This document shows, piece after piece, positions 1 to 5,353 of a DNA stretch of 5,353 nucleotides (position 1 is its first letter; the number at the start of each line of letters is the position of its first letter). Source of the stretch: an uncultured Eubacteriales bacterium (GTDB lineage: Bacteria; Bacillota; Clostridia; Oscillospirales; Acutalibacteraceae); NCBI GenBank assembly GCA_900320925.1, contig ONUD01000061.1, positions 1-5,353 of the forward strand. The letters run 5' to 3'. A program made the position numbers and the translations under genes. A model generated the notes under the pieces. That model had not been told where the DNA came from. It made no database searches and worked only from the letters and a program-made list of their open reading frames with translations.

Positions 1-1833
1 CAGCGGTTCAAAATACAGTCTGTCGGCAGTGTCAAAGTCGGTGGAAACGGTTTCGGGGTTGTTGTTGACGATGACCACATCATAGCCAGCCCGTTTTAAT
101 GCCCATACACAGTGTAACGAGGCATAGTCAAATTCAATGCCCTGGCCGATACGGATAGGACCGGAACCGAATACGATAATGGTCTGACGGGGAGAGTTCT
201 GCTCCTTGATGAAAGCATCCGCTTCATTATCGGTATCAAAGGTGGAGTAGAAGTAAGGAGTTTCTGCCTTGAACTCGGCGGCACAGGTATCGACCATCTT
301 ATAGACAGGTACCATCGGGTTCTGTACCTTGGAGCCGGTCAGCTTTTCAATGGTTCTGTCAAGGAAACCGAGGAGTTTGGCTTTGCGGTAAAGTTCTTCT
401 GTCAGTGCGGCATGGGCAAGCTCTCTCTCACATTCCACCAGATTGAGAAGCTTGTATAAGAACCATTCGTCTATCATGGTGATACGGTGGATCTCCTCCA
501 CGGAGATGCCCCTCTTGAGAGCTTCATACACGCAGAAAGAGCGTTCATCGTCACAGACGGACAGTCTGTCATGGATTTCACTGTCACTCATGGCTTCAAA
601 TTTCGGAGAGGACATGGTATCATGACGGATTTCCGCTCCTCTGACGGCTTTCATGAGAGCCTGCTCAAAGGTGGGGGCGATGGACATGACTTCGCCGGTT
701 GCTTTCATCTGTGTACCGAGGGTTCTCTTGGCATAGACGAATTTATCGAACGGCCATTTCGGGAACTTTACCACCACATAGTCAAGTGCCGGCTCAAAGC
801 AGGCATAGGTGGTACCCGTCACGGCATTTTTGATTTCATTGAGGGTATAACCGATGGCAAGCTTAGCGGCCACCTTGGCGATCGGATAGCCGGTTGCCTT
901 GGAAGCAAGGGCTGACGAACGGGATACACGGGGATTGACCTCGATGACGGCATAGTTGAAGCTTTCGGGTTCCAAGGCAAACTGGCAGTTACAGCCACCC
1001 TCTACACCGAGTGCCGAGATGATGTTCAAAGCGGCGGAACGCAGCATTTGATATTCTTTGTCTGCCAGTGTGACAGCAGGGGCAATAACGATACTGTCAC
1101 CCGTATGGACACCCACGGGGTCAAAGTTTTCCATGGAGCAGACCGTGATGACATTGCCCATTTTGTCACGCATGACTTCAAATTCGATTTCTTTCCAGCC
1201 GGCAATGCATTTTTCCACCAGTACCTGTGTAATGGGGGAAAGCTCCAGTCCGTTGGCGGTGATTTCCCGCAGTTCCACTTCATTATTGACAATACCGCCG
1301 CCTGTACCGCCCAGTGTAAAAGCAGGACGGATAATGACGGGATAGCCGATTTGGTTGGCAAATTCCACGGCTGACGGCACATCATTGACAACAGTGGAAG
1401 GAATGACAGGCTGGCCGATAGATTCCATGGTATCCTTAAACATCTGCCTGTCCTCGGCTTTATCGATGGTTTCCGGGTTGGCACCGAGCAGCTTGACATG
1501 GTGTTTTTTCAGGAAGCCCTCCTTGGCAAGCTGCATGGAGAGGGTCAGACCTGTCTGACCGCCCAGTGTGGACAGCAGGGAGTCGGGCTGTTCTTTAATA
1601 ATGATTCTTTTGACCGTTTCAAGAGTGAGGGGTTCAATATAGACTTTATCTGCCATCGCCTTATCGGTCATGATGGTAGCAGGGTTGGAGTTGACGAGGA
1701 TGACTTCCAGTCCTTCTTCTTTCAAGGCACGGCACGCCTGTGTACCTGCATAGTCAAATTCGGCTGCCTGTCCGATGACGATAGGACCGGAACCGATGAC
1801 AAGAACTCTTTTGATACTGTTATCTTTAGGCAT
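1..1833 (-). CDS. carB: Carbamoyl-phosphate synthase large subunit, N-terminal 611 residues (runs off the left edge)
   Basis: CarB makes carbamoyl phosphate from bicarbonate, two ATP and ammonia channelled from CarA, feeding arginine and pyrimidine synthesis in the cytoplasm. The frame is open from ATG 1833 to base 1. Seen: nucleotide-fold motif GSGPIVIGQAAEFDYAGT (residues 14-31), NSNPATIMTD (48-57), R129, R169 and GGTGGG (175-180) of the first ATP-grasp domain, HTGDS (243-247), and Q284, E298 and N300 in the metal/ATP site (NPRVSRSSALASKATG). The oligomerisation region follows at about 400-545. The second, homologous half begins at GSGPIRIGQGIEFDYA (556-571) and NNNPETVSTD (589-598). Numbering tracks the E. 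coli enzyme closely. Family length is about 1060-1070 residues, so most of the second ATP-grasp domain and the C-terminal allosteric domain lie outside the window. The start has a strong Shine-Dalgarno (GGAGGAG, 1847-1841) 7 nt upstream and overlaps the carA stop by 8 nt. No frameshift or internal stop was found on codon-by-codon reading. Confidence 0.98.
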   Translation of the reverse strand, partial: MPKDNSIKRVLVIGSGPIVIGQAAEFDYAGTQACRALKEEGLEVILVNSNPATIMTDKAMADKVYIEPLTLETVKRIIIKEQPDSLLSTLGGQTGLTLSMQLAKEGFLKKHHVKLLGANPETIDKAEDRQMFKDTMESIGQPVIPSTVVNDVPSAVEFANQIGYPVIIRPAFTLGGTGGGIVNNEVELREITANGLELSPITQVLVEKCIAGWKEIEFEVMRDKMGNVITVCSMENFDPVGVHTGDSIVIAPAVTLADKEYQMLRSAALNIISALGVEGGCNCQFALEPESFNYAVIEVNPRVSRSSALASKATGYPIAKVAAKLAIGYTLNEIKNAVTGTTYACFEPALDYVVVKFPKWPFDKFVYAKRTLGTQMKATGEVMSIAPTFEQALMKAVRGAEIRHDTMSSPKFEAMSDSEIHDRLSVCDDERSFCVYEALKRGISVEEIHRITMIDEWFLYKLLNLVECERELAHAALTEELYRKAKLLGFLDRTIEKLTGSKVQNPMVPVYKMVDTCAAEFKAETPYFYSTFDTDNEADAFIKEQNSPRQTIIVFGSGPIRIGQGIEFDYASLHCVWALKRAGYDVVIVNNNPETVSTDFDTADRLYFEPL

Positions 1834-2908
1834 TGTTGTTCTCCTCCATCATTTTGATAAATTTGTCAAACAGGAATGACGTATCCAGCGGACCGCCGCA
1901 GGCTTCCGGATGGAACTGCACGGTAAAGGCAGGCATATTGGTATAGGTAACGCCCTCACAGGTGCCGTCATTGGCATTGACAAAGCTTTCATAGGCCGTG
2001 TCCGGCAGGGTATCGGCAATCACGGCATAGCCGTGGTTCTGGCTGGTGATGTAAACACGTCCGGTTCTGACCTCGGTAGCAGGCTGGTTGGCACCCCTGT
2101 GGCCATATTTGAGCTTTTGGGTTTTGGCTCCCTGAGAAAGGGCAAGGAGCTGGTGTCCCAGACAGATACCAAAGGTCGGGATCTTTTCCTCACACAGGAG
2201 CTTCAATTGAGCAATAATTTCCTGATTTTCCTGCGGGTCGCCGGGGCCGTTGGAGAGCATGATACCGTCAGGGTGCAAGGCTTTGACCTGTTCGGCAGTC
2301 GTGCTGCTTGGCACCACGGTGACATGGCAGCCACGCTTTACCAGTTCCCGGCAAATATTCTGCTTGGCACCGAAATCCATCAATACCACATGGTACTGAC
2401 CGTTTTCAGCCTCAAAAGATTCTTGTTTTTCACAGGTGACAGACTTGACGGCCTCTGTCACTTTATAGGATTTCAGACTTTCGGCATCCGGTGCCGAGGG
2501 CTTGGTGTAGGTGATTTTGGCATTCATGACACCGTATTCTCTGACGGTTTTGGTCAGGCAGCGGGTATCAATGCCGTACAGGGCGGGAATGCCGTTTTCC
2601 TTTAAAAAGGTGTCAAGCACACCGTCACAACGGAAATTGGACGGCTGCTGACACCACTCTCTTACAATATAGGCTTTCAAAGCAGGCTTCCTGCTTTCAA
2701 AGTCAGACGGGATCACACCGTAATTGCCGATCAGCGGAAATGTCTGGCAGACGATCTGTCCAAAATAGCTCGGGTCGGTCAGTGTTTCAAGATAGCCGGT
2801 CATGGCTGTCGTAAAGACCAGCTCCCCGACGATTTCCTTTTCCGCACCGAAAGCAAAGCCTTCATAAATATCCCCATTTTCCAAAATCAGATAGGCTTTT
2901 TTCTCCAT
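1826..2908 (-). CDS. carA: Carbamoyl-phosphate synthase small (glutamine amidotransferase) subunit
   Basis: CarA hydrolyses glutamine and passes the ammonia to CarB. The 360-residue product matches the usual 355-385 length. The N-terminal small-subunit domain starts MEKKAYLILENGDIYEG and includes the FTTAMTGYLETLTDPSYFGQ block. A class I glutamine amidotransferase domain follows from about residue 172: DFGAKQNI (178-185), NGPGDP (220-225), nucleophile Cys249 in GICLGHQ, KYGHRGANQPA, SQNHGY, and His333/Glu335 in FHPEA, completing the Cys-His-Glu triad. I chose ATG 2908 because homologues begin with this M-(E/K)-K-A-Y-L-I-L sequence and AAAGGA (2927-2922) precedes it, although 13 nt away, which is long. 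The frame is also open to a GTG at 2941 directly after the upstream stop; that would add 11 unconserved residues and has no good ribosome site. It is the second gene of the operon, 33 nt after the ANTAR regulator, so probably cotranscribed with it. Confidence 0.97.
   Translation of the reverse strand: MEKKAYLILENGDIYEGFAFGAEKEIVGELVFTTAMTGYLETLTDPSYFGQIVCQTFPLIGNYGVIPSDFESRKPALKAYIVREWCQQPSNFRCDGVLDTFLKENGIPALYGIDTRCLTKTVREYGVMNAKITYTKPSAPDAESLKSYKVTEAVKSVTCEKQESFEAENGQYHVVLMDFGAKQNICRELVKRGCHVTVVPSSTTAEQVKALHPDGIMLSNGPGDPQENQEIIAQLKLLCEEKIPTFGICLGHQLLALSQGAKTQKLKYGHRGANQPATEVRTGRVYITSQNHGYAVIADTLPDTAYESFVNANDGTCEGVTYTNMPAFTVQFHPEACGGPLDTSFLFDKFIKMMEENNNA
1841..1847 (-). promoter_or_regulatory. 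Ribosome binding site of carB inside the end of carA
   Basis: On the minus strand GGAGGAG lies 7 nt before ATG 1833. It is made of the Glu-Glu codons near the carA C-terminus (MEENNNA). The carB start lies before the carA stop (TAA 1828-1826), an arrangement expected to couple translation and keep the two subunits equimolar. Confidence 0.85.
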
Positions 2909-2941
2909 AGTTGTTGACCAATCCTTTCTAATAATCTTCAC

Positions 2942-3511
2942 TCAGTTTTCATAGGTACTCAACAGCCGCTTGGCAACCTCAATCTTCGTAATCCGCAGAT
3001 CCATTGCCTGTCGCTCAAGATACCGATGTGCCTGAGGTTCTGTCATGGAAAGATATTCCATCAAAATACCTTTTGCACGGTTGATAACATGGATGTCATC
3101 AATTTTTTGGCGGAGCTTCACATTTTCGTTTTTCATGCCTCCCAGCCTGTTTTTCACAGCCTCCATCAGATGGATTGCCTTTCGGAAGAGCGGAATCGGC
3201 AGTGGTCTTCCGAGAACCAGTACACCGTATTTGGCAACACGGCTTTCTATGTCGGCTTCCTGTTTCCCTTTCACGATGAGTACCACTCCGGCATCCGTTT
3301 CTTCCGTGATGTCAAGAGCCAGTCCGTCACCGAACTCATCTGACAGCGGTGTGTTAATCAGAACTAAATCATAGGCATGAGCAGCCAGCTTTTGCCGTCC
3401 ATCGGCACCGCTTTCTGCACTGTCGATGTCATTGAACCCCTCTGACGCCAGCAGTTTCACAAGAGTGCTGCTGCCTTGTTCACTTCCCGACACGATCAGT
3501 ACGCTGTCCAA
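2942..3511 (-). CDS. ANTAR-domain regulator with a degenerate receiver domain (predicted RNA-binding antiterminator)
   Basis: This is a 189-residue protein if started at TTG 3511. Residues about 1-115 have a response-regulator receiver fold (LDSVLIVSGSEQG at the start), but the phosphorylation residues are missing. The acidic pair is replaced by Ser/Gly/Ser (VLIVSGS), the phospho-acceptor Asp region reads DLVLINTPL, and the switch Lys position reads LGRP. A short helical linker, probably coiled coil (about 114-139), leads to a C-terminal ANTAR domain (about 135-185) with RAKGILMEYLSMTEPQAHRY and the ending LLSTYEN. Known ANTAR proteins (AmiR, NasR, EutV) bind paired hairpins in nascent RNA and prevent termination; this role is inferred here. 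The track from GTG 3523 would put the start codon inside the ribosome site. AAAGGTG (3527-3521) sits 9 nt before TTG 3511, and homologues I know begin near (M)DSVLIVS. It is the first gene of the operon with carA and carB. Ligand and RNA target are unknown. Confidence 0.92.
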   Translation of the reverse strand: MDSVLIVSGSEQGSSTLVKLLASEGFNDIDSAESGADGRQKLAAHAYDLVLINTPLSDEFGDGLALDITEETDAGVVLIVKGKQEADIESRVAKYGVLVLGRPLPIPLFRKAIHLMEAVKNRLGGMKNENVKLRQKIDDIHVINRAKGILMEYLSMTEPQAHRYLERQAMDLRITKIEVAKRLLSTYEN

Positions 3512-3520
3512 ATGCCAAAA

Positions 3521-3527
3521 CACCTTT
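3521..3527 (-). promoter_or_regulatory. Ribosome binding site that decides the TTG start of the ANTAR gene
   Basis: AAAGGTG on the minus strand resembles the AGGAGGTG consensus and ends 9 nt before TTG 3511. The alternative in-frame GTG (3523-3521) is part of this site and has no other Shine-Dalgarno in front of it. Confidence 0.6.
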
Positions 3528-3555
3528 CTGTTAATGATTTTTCTATCAATTTATT

Positions 3556-3584
3556 ATCATAACAGATTTCTGCCGTTTTGTCTA
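3556..3584 (-). promoter_or_regulatory. Predicted sigma-A promoter of the ANTAR-carA-carB operon
   Basis: On the minus strand TAGACA (3584-3579, 5/6 match to TTGACA) is followed after 17 bp by TATGAT (3561-3556, 5/6 match to TATAAT). An extended -10 TGT precedes it (3564-3562). The start site should fall near 3549, giving a leader of only about 37 nt before TTG 3511. That is too short for a riboswitch, T-box or PyrR attenuator. Confidence 0.65.
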
Positions 3585-3603
3585 TATCAACAGAAAAAAA
3601 TCT

Positions 3604-3643
3604 CAGGGCAACTTGATAAAAAAGTTCCCTTTCCCTGTTTTTT
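3604..3643. terminator. Terminator-like hairpin between the two divergent promoters
   Basis: On the plus strand AGGG-c-AACTT (3605-3614) pairs with AAGTT-CCCT (3622-3630), one bulged C, 7-nt loop. An alternative outer pairing CAGGG (3604-3608) with CCCTG (3633-3637) is directly followed by six T (3638-3643). Read on the minus strand, the same stem is followed after 4-5 nt by seven T (3600-3594). It could therefore act in either direction. It lies upstream of both predicted start sites, so its function is unclear: it may insulate the two promoters, stop unrecognised transcripts, or act as a DNA element. Confidence 0.4.
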
Positions 3644-3652
3644 GGCAAAGTA

Positions 3653-3680
3653 TTTACAAATACCAAATTTATGGTATAAT
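3653..3680 (+). promoter_or_regulatory. Predicted sigma-A promoter of the citrate synthase gene
   Basis: TTTACA (3653-3658) is separated by 16 bp from a consensus TATAAT (3675-3680). An extended -10 TGG precedes it (3672-3674). The start site is expected near 3687, giving a leader of about 45 nt before TTG 3732. A perfect inverted repeat overlaps the spacer and the -10 box, so repression at this site is plausible. Confidence 0.75.
3660..3677. promoter_or_regulatory. Inverted repeat over the gltA promoter, candidate operator
   Basis: ATACCA (3660-3665) and TGGTAT (3672-3677) are perfect reverse complements separated by 6 bp. The right arm includes the extended -10 TGG and half of TATAAT, and the left arm starts one base after the -35 box. 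A protein bound here would block RNA polymerase. The regulator is unknown; the half-sites do not match the CcpC (ATAA-N7-TTAT) pattern known for Bacillus citrate synthase genes. Confidence 0.4.
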
Positions 3681-3685
3681 AGAAC

Positions 3686-3702
3686 TATGCTGTAGAAGCA
3701 TA
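3686..3702 (+). promoter_or_regulatory. Small stem-loop at the 5' end of the gltA leader
   Basis: TATGCT (3686-3691) pairs perfectly with AGCATA (3697-3702) around a GTAGA loop. It sits at or immediately after the predicted transcription start. Such 5'-terminal hairpins can protect an mRNA from decay. The 5-nt loop does not fit the hexaloop (A at 1, G at 4) of ANTAR targets. Confidence 0.35.
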
Positions 3703-3717
3703 TGATACTATTTTAAA

Positions 3718-3726
3718 CGGAGATGA
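3718..3726 (+). promoter_or_regulatory. Ribosome binding site of gltA, overlapping an apparent ATG
   Basis: CGGAGATGA matches the consensus GGAGGTGA at 7 of 8 positions. Its ATG (3723) touches GGAG with no spacing, so it is probably part of the Shine-Dalgarno itself. GGAG ends 9 nt before TTG 3732, the normal distance. Confidence 0.55.
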
Positions 3727-3731
3727 AAAAC

Positions 3732-5096
3732 TTGCACAACGAAGAGATGTTTACCATTACCCCCGAACTTCAGGAACTAAGCCAATTATGTATTCAAAAC
3801 GGAACGATCAACAAAGAACTGTATGCCCAATATGATGTAAAAAGAGGTCTGAGAGATATTAACGGCAAAGGCGTTCGTGCAGGTCTGACCGAAATTTCCG
3901 AAATATGCTCCAACAAGGTCGTGAACGGACAAACGATTCCCTGTGACGGAAAGCTGTATTATCGTGGTGTGGACGTGGAGGAGATTGTCAAGGGATTTAT
4001 TCATGATGACCGATTCGGTTTTGAAGAAGTGGTTTATCTGCTGCTGTTCGGCACACTGCCCGACAGCACGCAGTTGGAACAAATTACCTCCCTGCTTGCC
4101 AGATACCGCAAGCTCCCTCACTATTTTACCCGTGACGTGATCCTGAAAGCTCCCAGTACCGACATGATGAATGCCCTTGCCAGAAGCGTCCTGACCCTGT
4201 ACTCCTATGACCCTGCGGCAGATGATACCTCCCTGCCAAACGTACTTAGACAGTGTCTGCAATTGATTGCACAGTTCCCCGTGATTTCTGTCTACAGCTA
4301 TCAGGCGTTCAACCACTATAAACGCAATAAGAGCCTCATTATCCATTCCCCTCAGCCTCATCTTTCAACGGCGGAAAATATCCTCTATATGCTTCGGGCG
4401 GATTCCCAATATACCAAACTGGAAGCCAAACTGCTGGATATGTCACTGGTACTCCATGCCGAACACGGCGGCGGCAACAACTCCAGTTTTACCACTCACG
4501 TTGTGACCTCCTCCGGTACAGATACCTACTCTGCCATTGCGGCTGCTTTAGGCTCTCTCAAAGGCCCCAAACACGGCGGTGCCAATATCAAAGTGGTGGA
4601 AATGTTCGAGGATATGAAAAAGAACCTCTCTGATTATACCGATGAAGCCGAAGTGCGTCGCTATCTTGTTAAGCTCCTCCATGGGGAAGCTTTTGACAAG
4701 GCAGGACTGATTTATGGAATGGGTCATGCCGTTTACTCCATTTCCGATCCCCGTGCAAGGGTCTTTAAGGGCTTTGTGGAAAAGCTCTCCGAAGAAAAGG
4801 GACGTATAGACGAATTCAAGCTGTATTCTCTTGTGGAAAAGCTGGCTCCTGAGGTCATTGCCGAGGAAAGACGCATTTACAAAGGTGTCAGTGCCAATGT
4901 CGATTTCTACAGCGGTTTTGTCTACAGTATGCTGGATCTTCCCCGCAAGCTGTTTACCCCAATCTTTGCCATTGCAAGAATCGCCGGCTGGTCGGCTCAC
5001 CGCATGGAAGAACTGGTCAACCAGAATAAAATTATCCGTCCCGCTTACATGAACGTGCATGAGCGGACTCCCTACATTGACATTCGCGACAGATAA
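3732..5096 (+). CDS. gltA: Citrate synthase (Clostridia type)
   Basis: Citrate synthase condenses acetyl-CoA with oxaloacetate to citrate. In a fermentative Clostridium-like cell this mainly feeds 2-oxoglutarate and glutamate synthesis. Counting from ATG 3723 (457 residues), the catalytic residues are His248 (in HAEHGGGNNSSF), His284 (GPKHGGAN) and Asp342 (GHAVYSISDPRA). ANVDFYSGF (391-399) and AGWSAHRMEE near the C-terminus are also typical. The N-terminal part carries GLRDINGKGVRAGLTEIS and CDGKLYYRGVDVEEIVKGF, characteristic of the longer (about 450 aa) Clostridia enzymes. It is not a Re-citrate synthase, which belongs to another family. I prefer TTG 3732 (454 residues) because GGAGATGA ends 5 nt before it and GGAG 9 nt before it, while ATG 3723 has no spacing; ATG 3723 cannot be excluded. 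It is a single-gene unit with its own promoter and terminator, divergent from the ANTAR-carAB operon. No missing catalytic residue was found. Confidence 0.96.
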   Translation: MHNEEMFTITPELQELSQLCIQNGTINKELYAQYDVKRGLRDINGKGVRAGLTEISEICSNKVVNGQTIPCDGKLYYRGVDVEEIVKGFIHDDRFGFEEVVYLLLFGTLPDSTQLEQITSLLARYRKLPHYFTRDVILKAPSTDMMNALARSVLTLYSYDPAADDTSLPNVLRQCLQLIAQFPVISVYSYQAFNHYKRNKSLIIHSPQPHLSTAENILYMLRADSQYTKLEAKLLDMSLVLHAEHGGGNNSSFTTHVVTSSGTDTYSAIAAALGSLKGPKHGGANIKVVEMFEDMKKNLSDYTDEAEVRRYLVKLLHGEAFDKAGLIYGMGHAVYSISDPRARVFKGFVEKLSEEKGRIDEFKLYSLVEKLAPEVIAEERRIYKGVSANVDFYSGFVYSMLDLPRKLFTPIFAIARIAGWSAHRMEELVNQNKIIRPAYMNVHERTPYIDIRDR

Positions 5097-5100
5097 AAAA

Positions 5101-5131
5101 ATACCACGCTGTCAAAAGCGTGGCATTTTTT
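5101..5131. terminator. Bidirectional intrinsic terminator between gltA and the DUF368 gene
   Basis: CCACGCT (5104-5110) pairs perfectly with AGCGTGG (5117-5123) around a 6-nt loop. An A-tract on the left and six T (5126-5131) on the right flank the stem. Plus-strand transcripts end 5-35 nt after the gltA stop. The minus-strand gene stops at 5132-5130, inside the T-tract, so the same hairpin can end it too. Confidence 0.9.
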
Positions 5132-5353
5132 ATCCTTGCCGAAGTGATACCATGCTCACCAGTACAAAGGCCGCTGTCAGCAATATCGGACACACCAGCC
5201 ATTCTGCTCCTGTCGGCAGGCCGGGGAATATATCATAGACTGATGCCATGACAAATCCCGTGATCATCATGAACGTCTGCATTGGAAAACACTGCATGGC
5301 TTTTTCCAGCAATTTGGTACAAAGAATCACCCCTATCAGCACCCCTGCCCCCA
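5130..5353 (-). CDS. DUF368 (PopT-type) membrane protein, C-terminal fragment
   Basis: The C-terminal 74 or so codons of a polytopic membrane protein enter from the right edge; the frame stays open to the edge, and the GTG at 5342 is an internal Val. Three hydrophobic stretches are visible: GVLIGVILCTKLLEKAM, TFMMITGFVMASVYDIFPG and WLVCPILLTAAFVLVSMVS, with a short charged end (LRQG). The order of a Gly-rich helix, a (K/R)LL-like linker, a short amphipathic part, then GFV-x-x-S-x-x-x-IFPG resembles the C-terminus of DUF368 proteins. Some of these (PopT) are implicated in recycling undecaprenyl phosphate across the membrane for envelope synthesis. I assign the family from this pattern by eye, without a database search. 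It converges on gltA with the stop codon inside the shared terminator, and appears functionally unrelated to the other genes. Confidence 0.72.
   Translation of the reverse strand, partial: GAGVLIGVILCTKLLEKAMQCFPMQTFMMITGFVMASVYDIFPGLPTGAEWLVCPILLTAAFVLVSMVSLRQG

Noticed and set aside
1026..1499. 157-codon minus-strand open frame within carB, and plus-strand frames at 487-915, 1048-1374 and 1498-1857
   Set aside because: All lie in other frames of carB, whose own frame is continuous with conserved catalytic motifs throughout.
1910..2605. 231-codon open frame on the plus strand opposite carA
   Set aside because: It is antisense to a fully conserved carA, has no Shine-Dalgarno support or recognisable domain, and its composition is what antisense reading of a coding gene gives.
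2909..2941. ANTAR target hairpin pair or attenuator in the regulator-carA spacer
   Set aside because: The spacer is only 33 nt, shows no inverted repeat or T-tract, and holds just the carA ribosome site.
3563..3572. Short palindrome CAGA-TT-TCTG just upstream of the ANTAR promoter -10
   Set aside because: Four-base arms with a 2-nt centre are expected by chance in such AT-rich DNA; nothing else supports an operator here.
3642..3658. Possible GlnR/TnrA site (TGTNA-N7-TNACA) near the gltA -35 box
   Set aside because: Only the right half (TTACA) fits; the left half would be TGGCA with a 6-bp spacer, so both sequence and spacing are off.
3426..3695. 89-codon plus-strand frame crossing from the ANTAR gene into the intergenic region
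   Set aside because: It covers the antisense of the regulator's N-terminus and both predicted promoters, and the product has no recognisable feature.
3786..4361. Minus-strand open frames opposite gltA (3786-4361 and 4548-5060)
   Set aside because: Shadows of the citrate synthase gene without domain or ribosome-site support.
5130..5342. A complete 70-residue small membrane protein starting at GTG 5342
   Set aside because: The frame continues open to the window edge and the sequence resembles the C-terminus of the longer DUF368 family, so it is a fragment of a larger gene.

Overview
The window looks like a chromosomal core region of a low-to-moderate GC Bacillota (Firmicutes), most likely a gut-type Clostridia (Oscillospiraceae/Ruminococcaceae-like). 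This is inferred from three things: a pseudo-receiver/ANTAR regulator of the type common in that group, a Clostridia-style citrate synthase, and a DUF368 membrane protein. No mobile element, CRISPR array, tRNA, rRNA or prophage signal was seen, and no gene-free stretch exceeds 300 bases.

Layout. The left 3.5 kb is one minus-strand operon read from right to left. It starts with an ANTAR-domain regulator (3511 to 2942), followed 33 nt later by carA (2908 to 1826). carB (1833 leftwards) overlaps the end of carA by 8 nt and runs off the left edge after 611 codons. A roughly 200-bp divergent control region (3512-3731) carries a promoter for each side, a terminator-like hairpin between them, and a perfect inverted repeat lying on the gltA promoter. 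To the right, a citrate synthase gene (gltA type, 3732-5096) reads on the plus strand and ends at a strong bidirectional terminator (5101-5131). Facing it on the minus strand is the C-terminal end of a DUF368 (PopT-type) polytopic membrane protein, cut by the right edge.

How it fits together. CarA releases ammonia from glutamine, and CarB turns it with bicarbonate and 2 ATP into carbamoyl phosphate for arginine and pyrimidines. Citrate synthase supplies carbon toward 2-oxoglutarate and glutamate. A predicted RNA-binding antiterminator of the ANTAR class as first gene of the carAB operon, divergent from citrate synthase, suggests a local link to glutamine/nitrogen status. That link is inference. 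No ANTAR target hairpin pair was found in the window, so its RNA target is probably elsewhere. The genes are otherwise ordinary housekeeping enzymes, and I do not see a wholly new system here. The most unusual points are the regulator's position, its degenerate receiver, the structure of the divergent control region, and probable TTG starts on both divergent genes.
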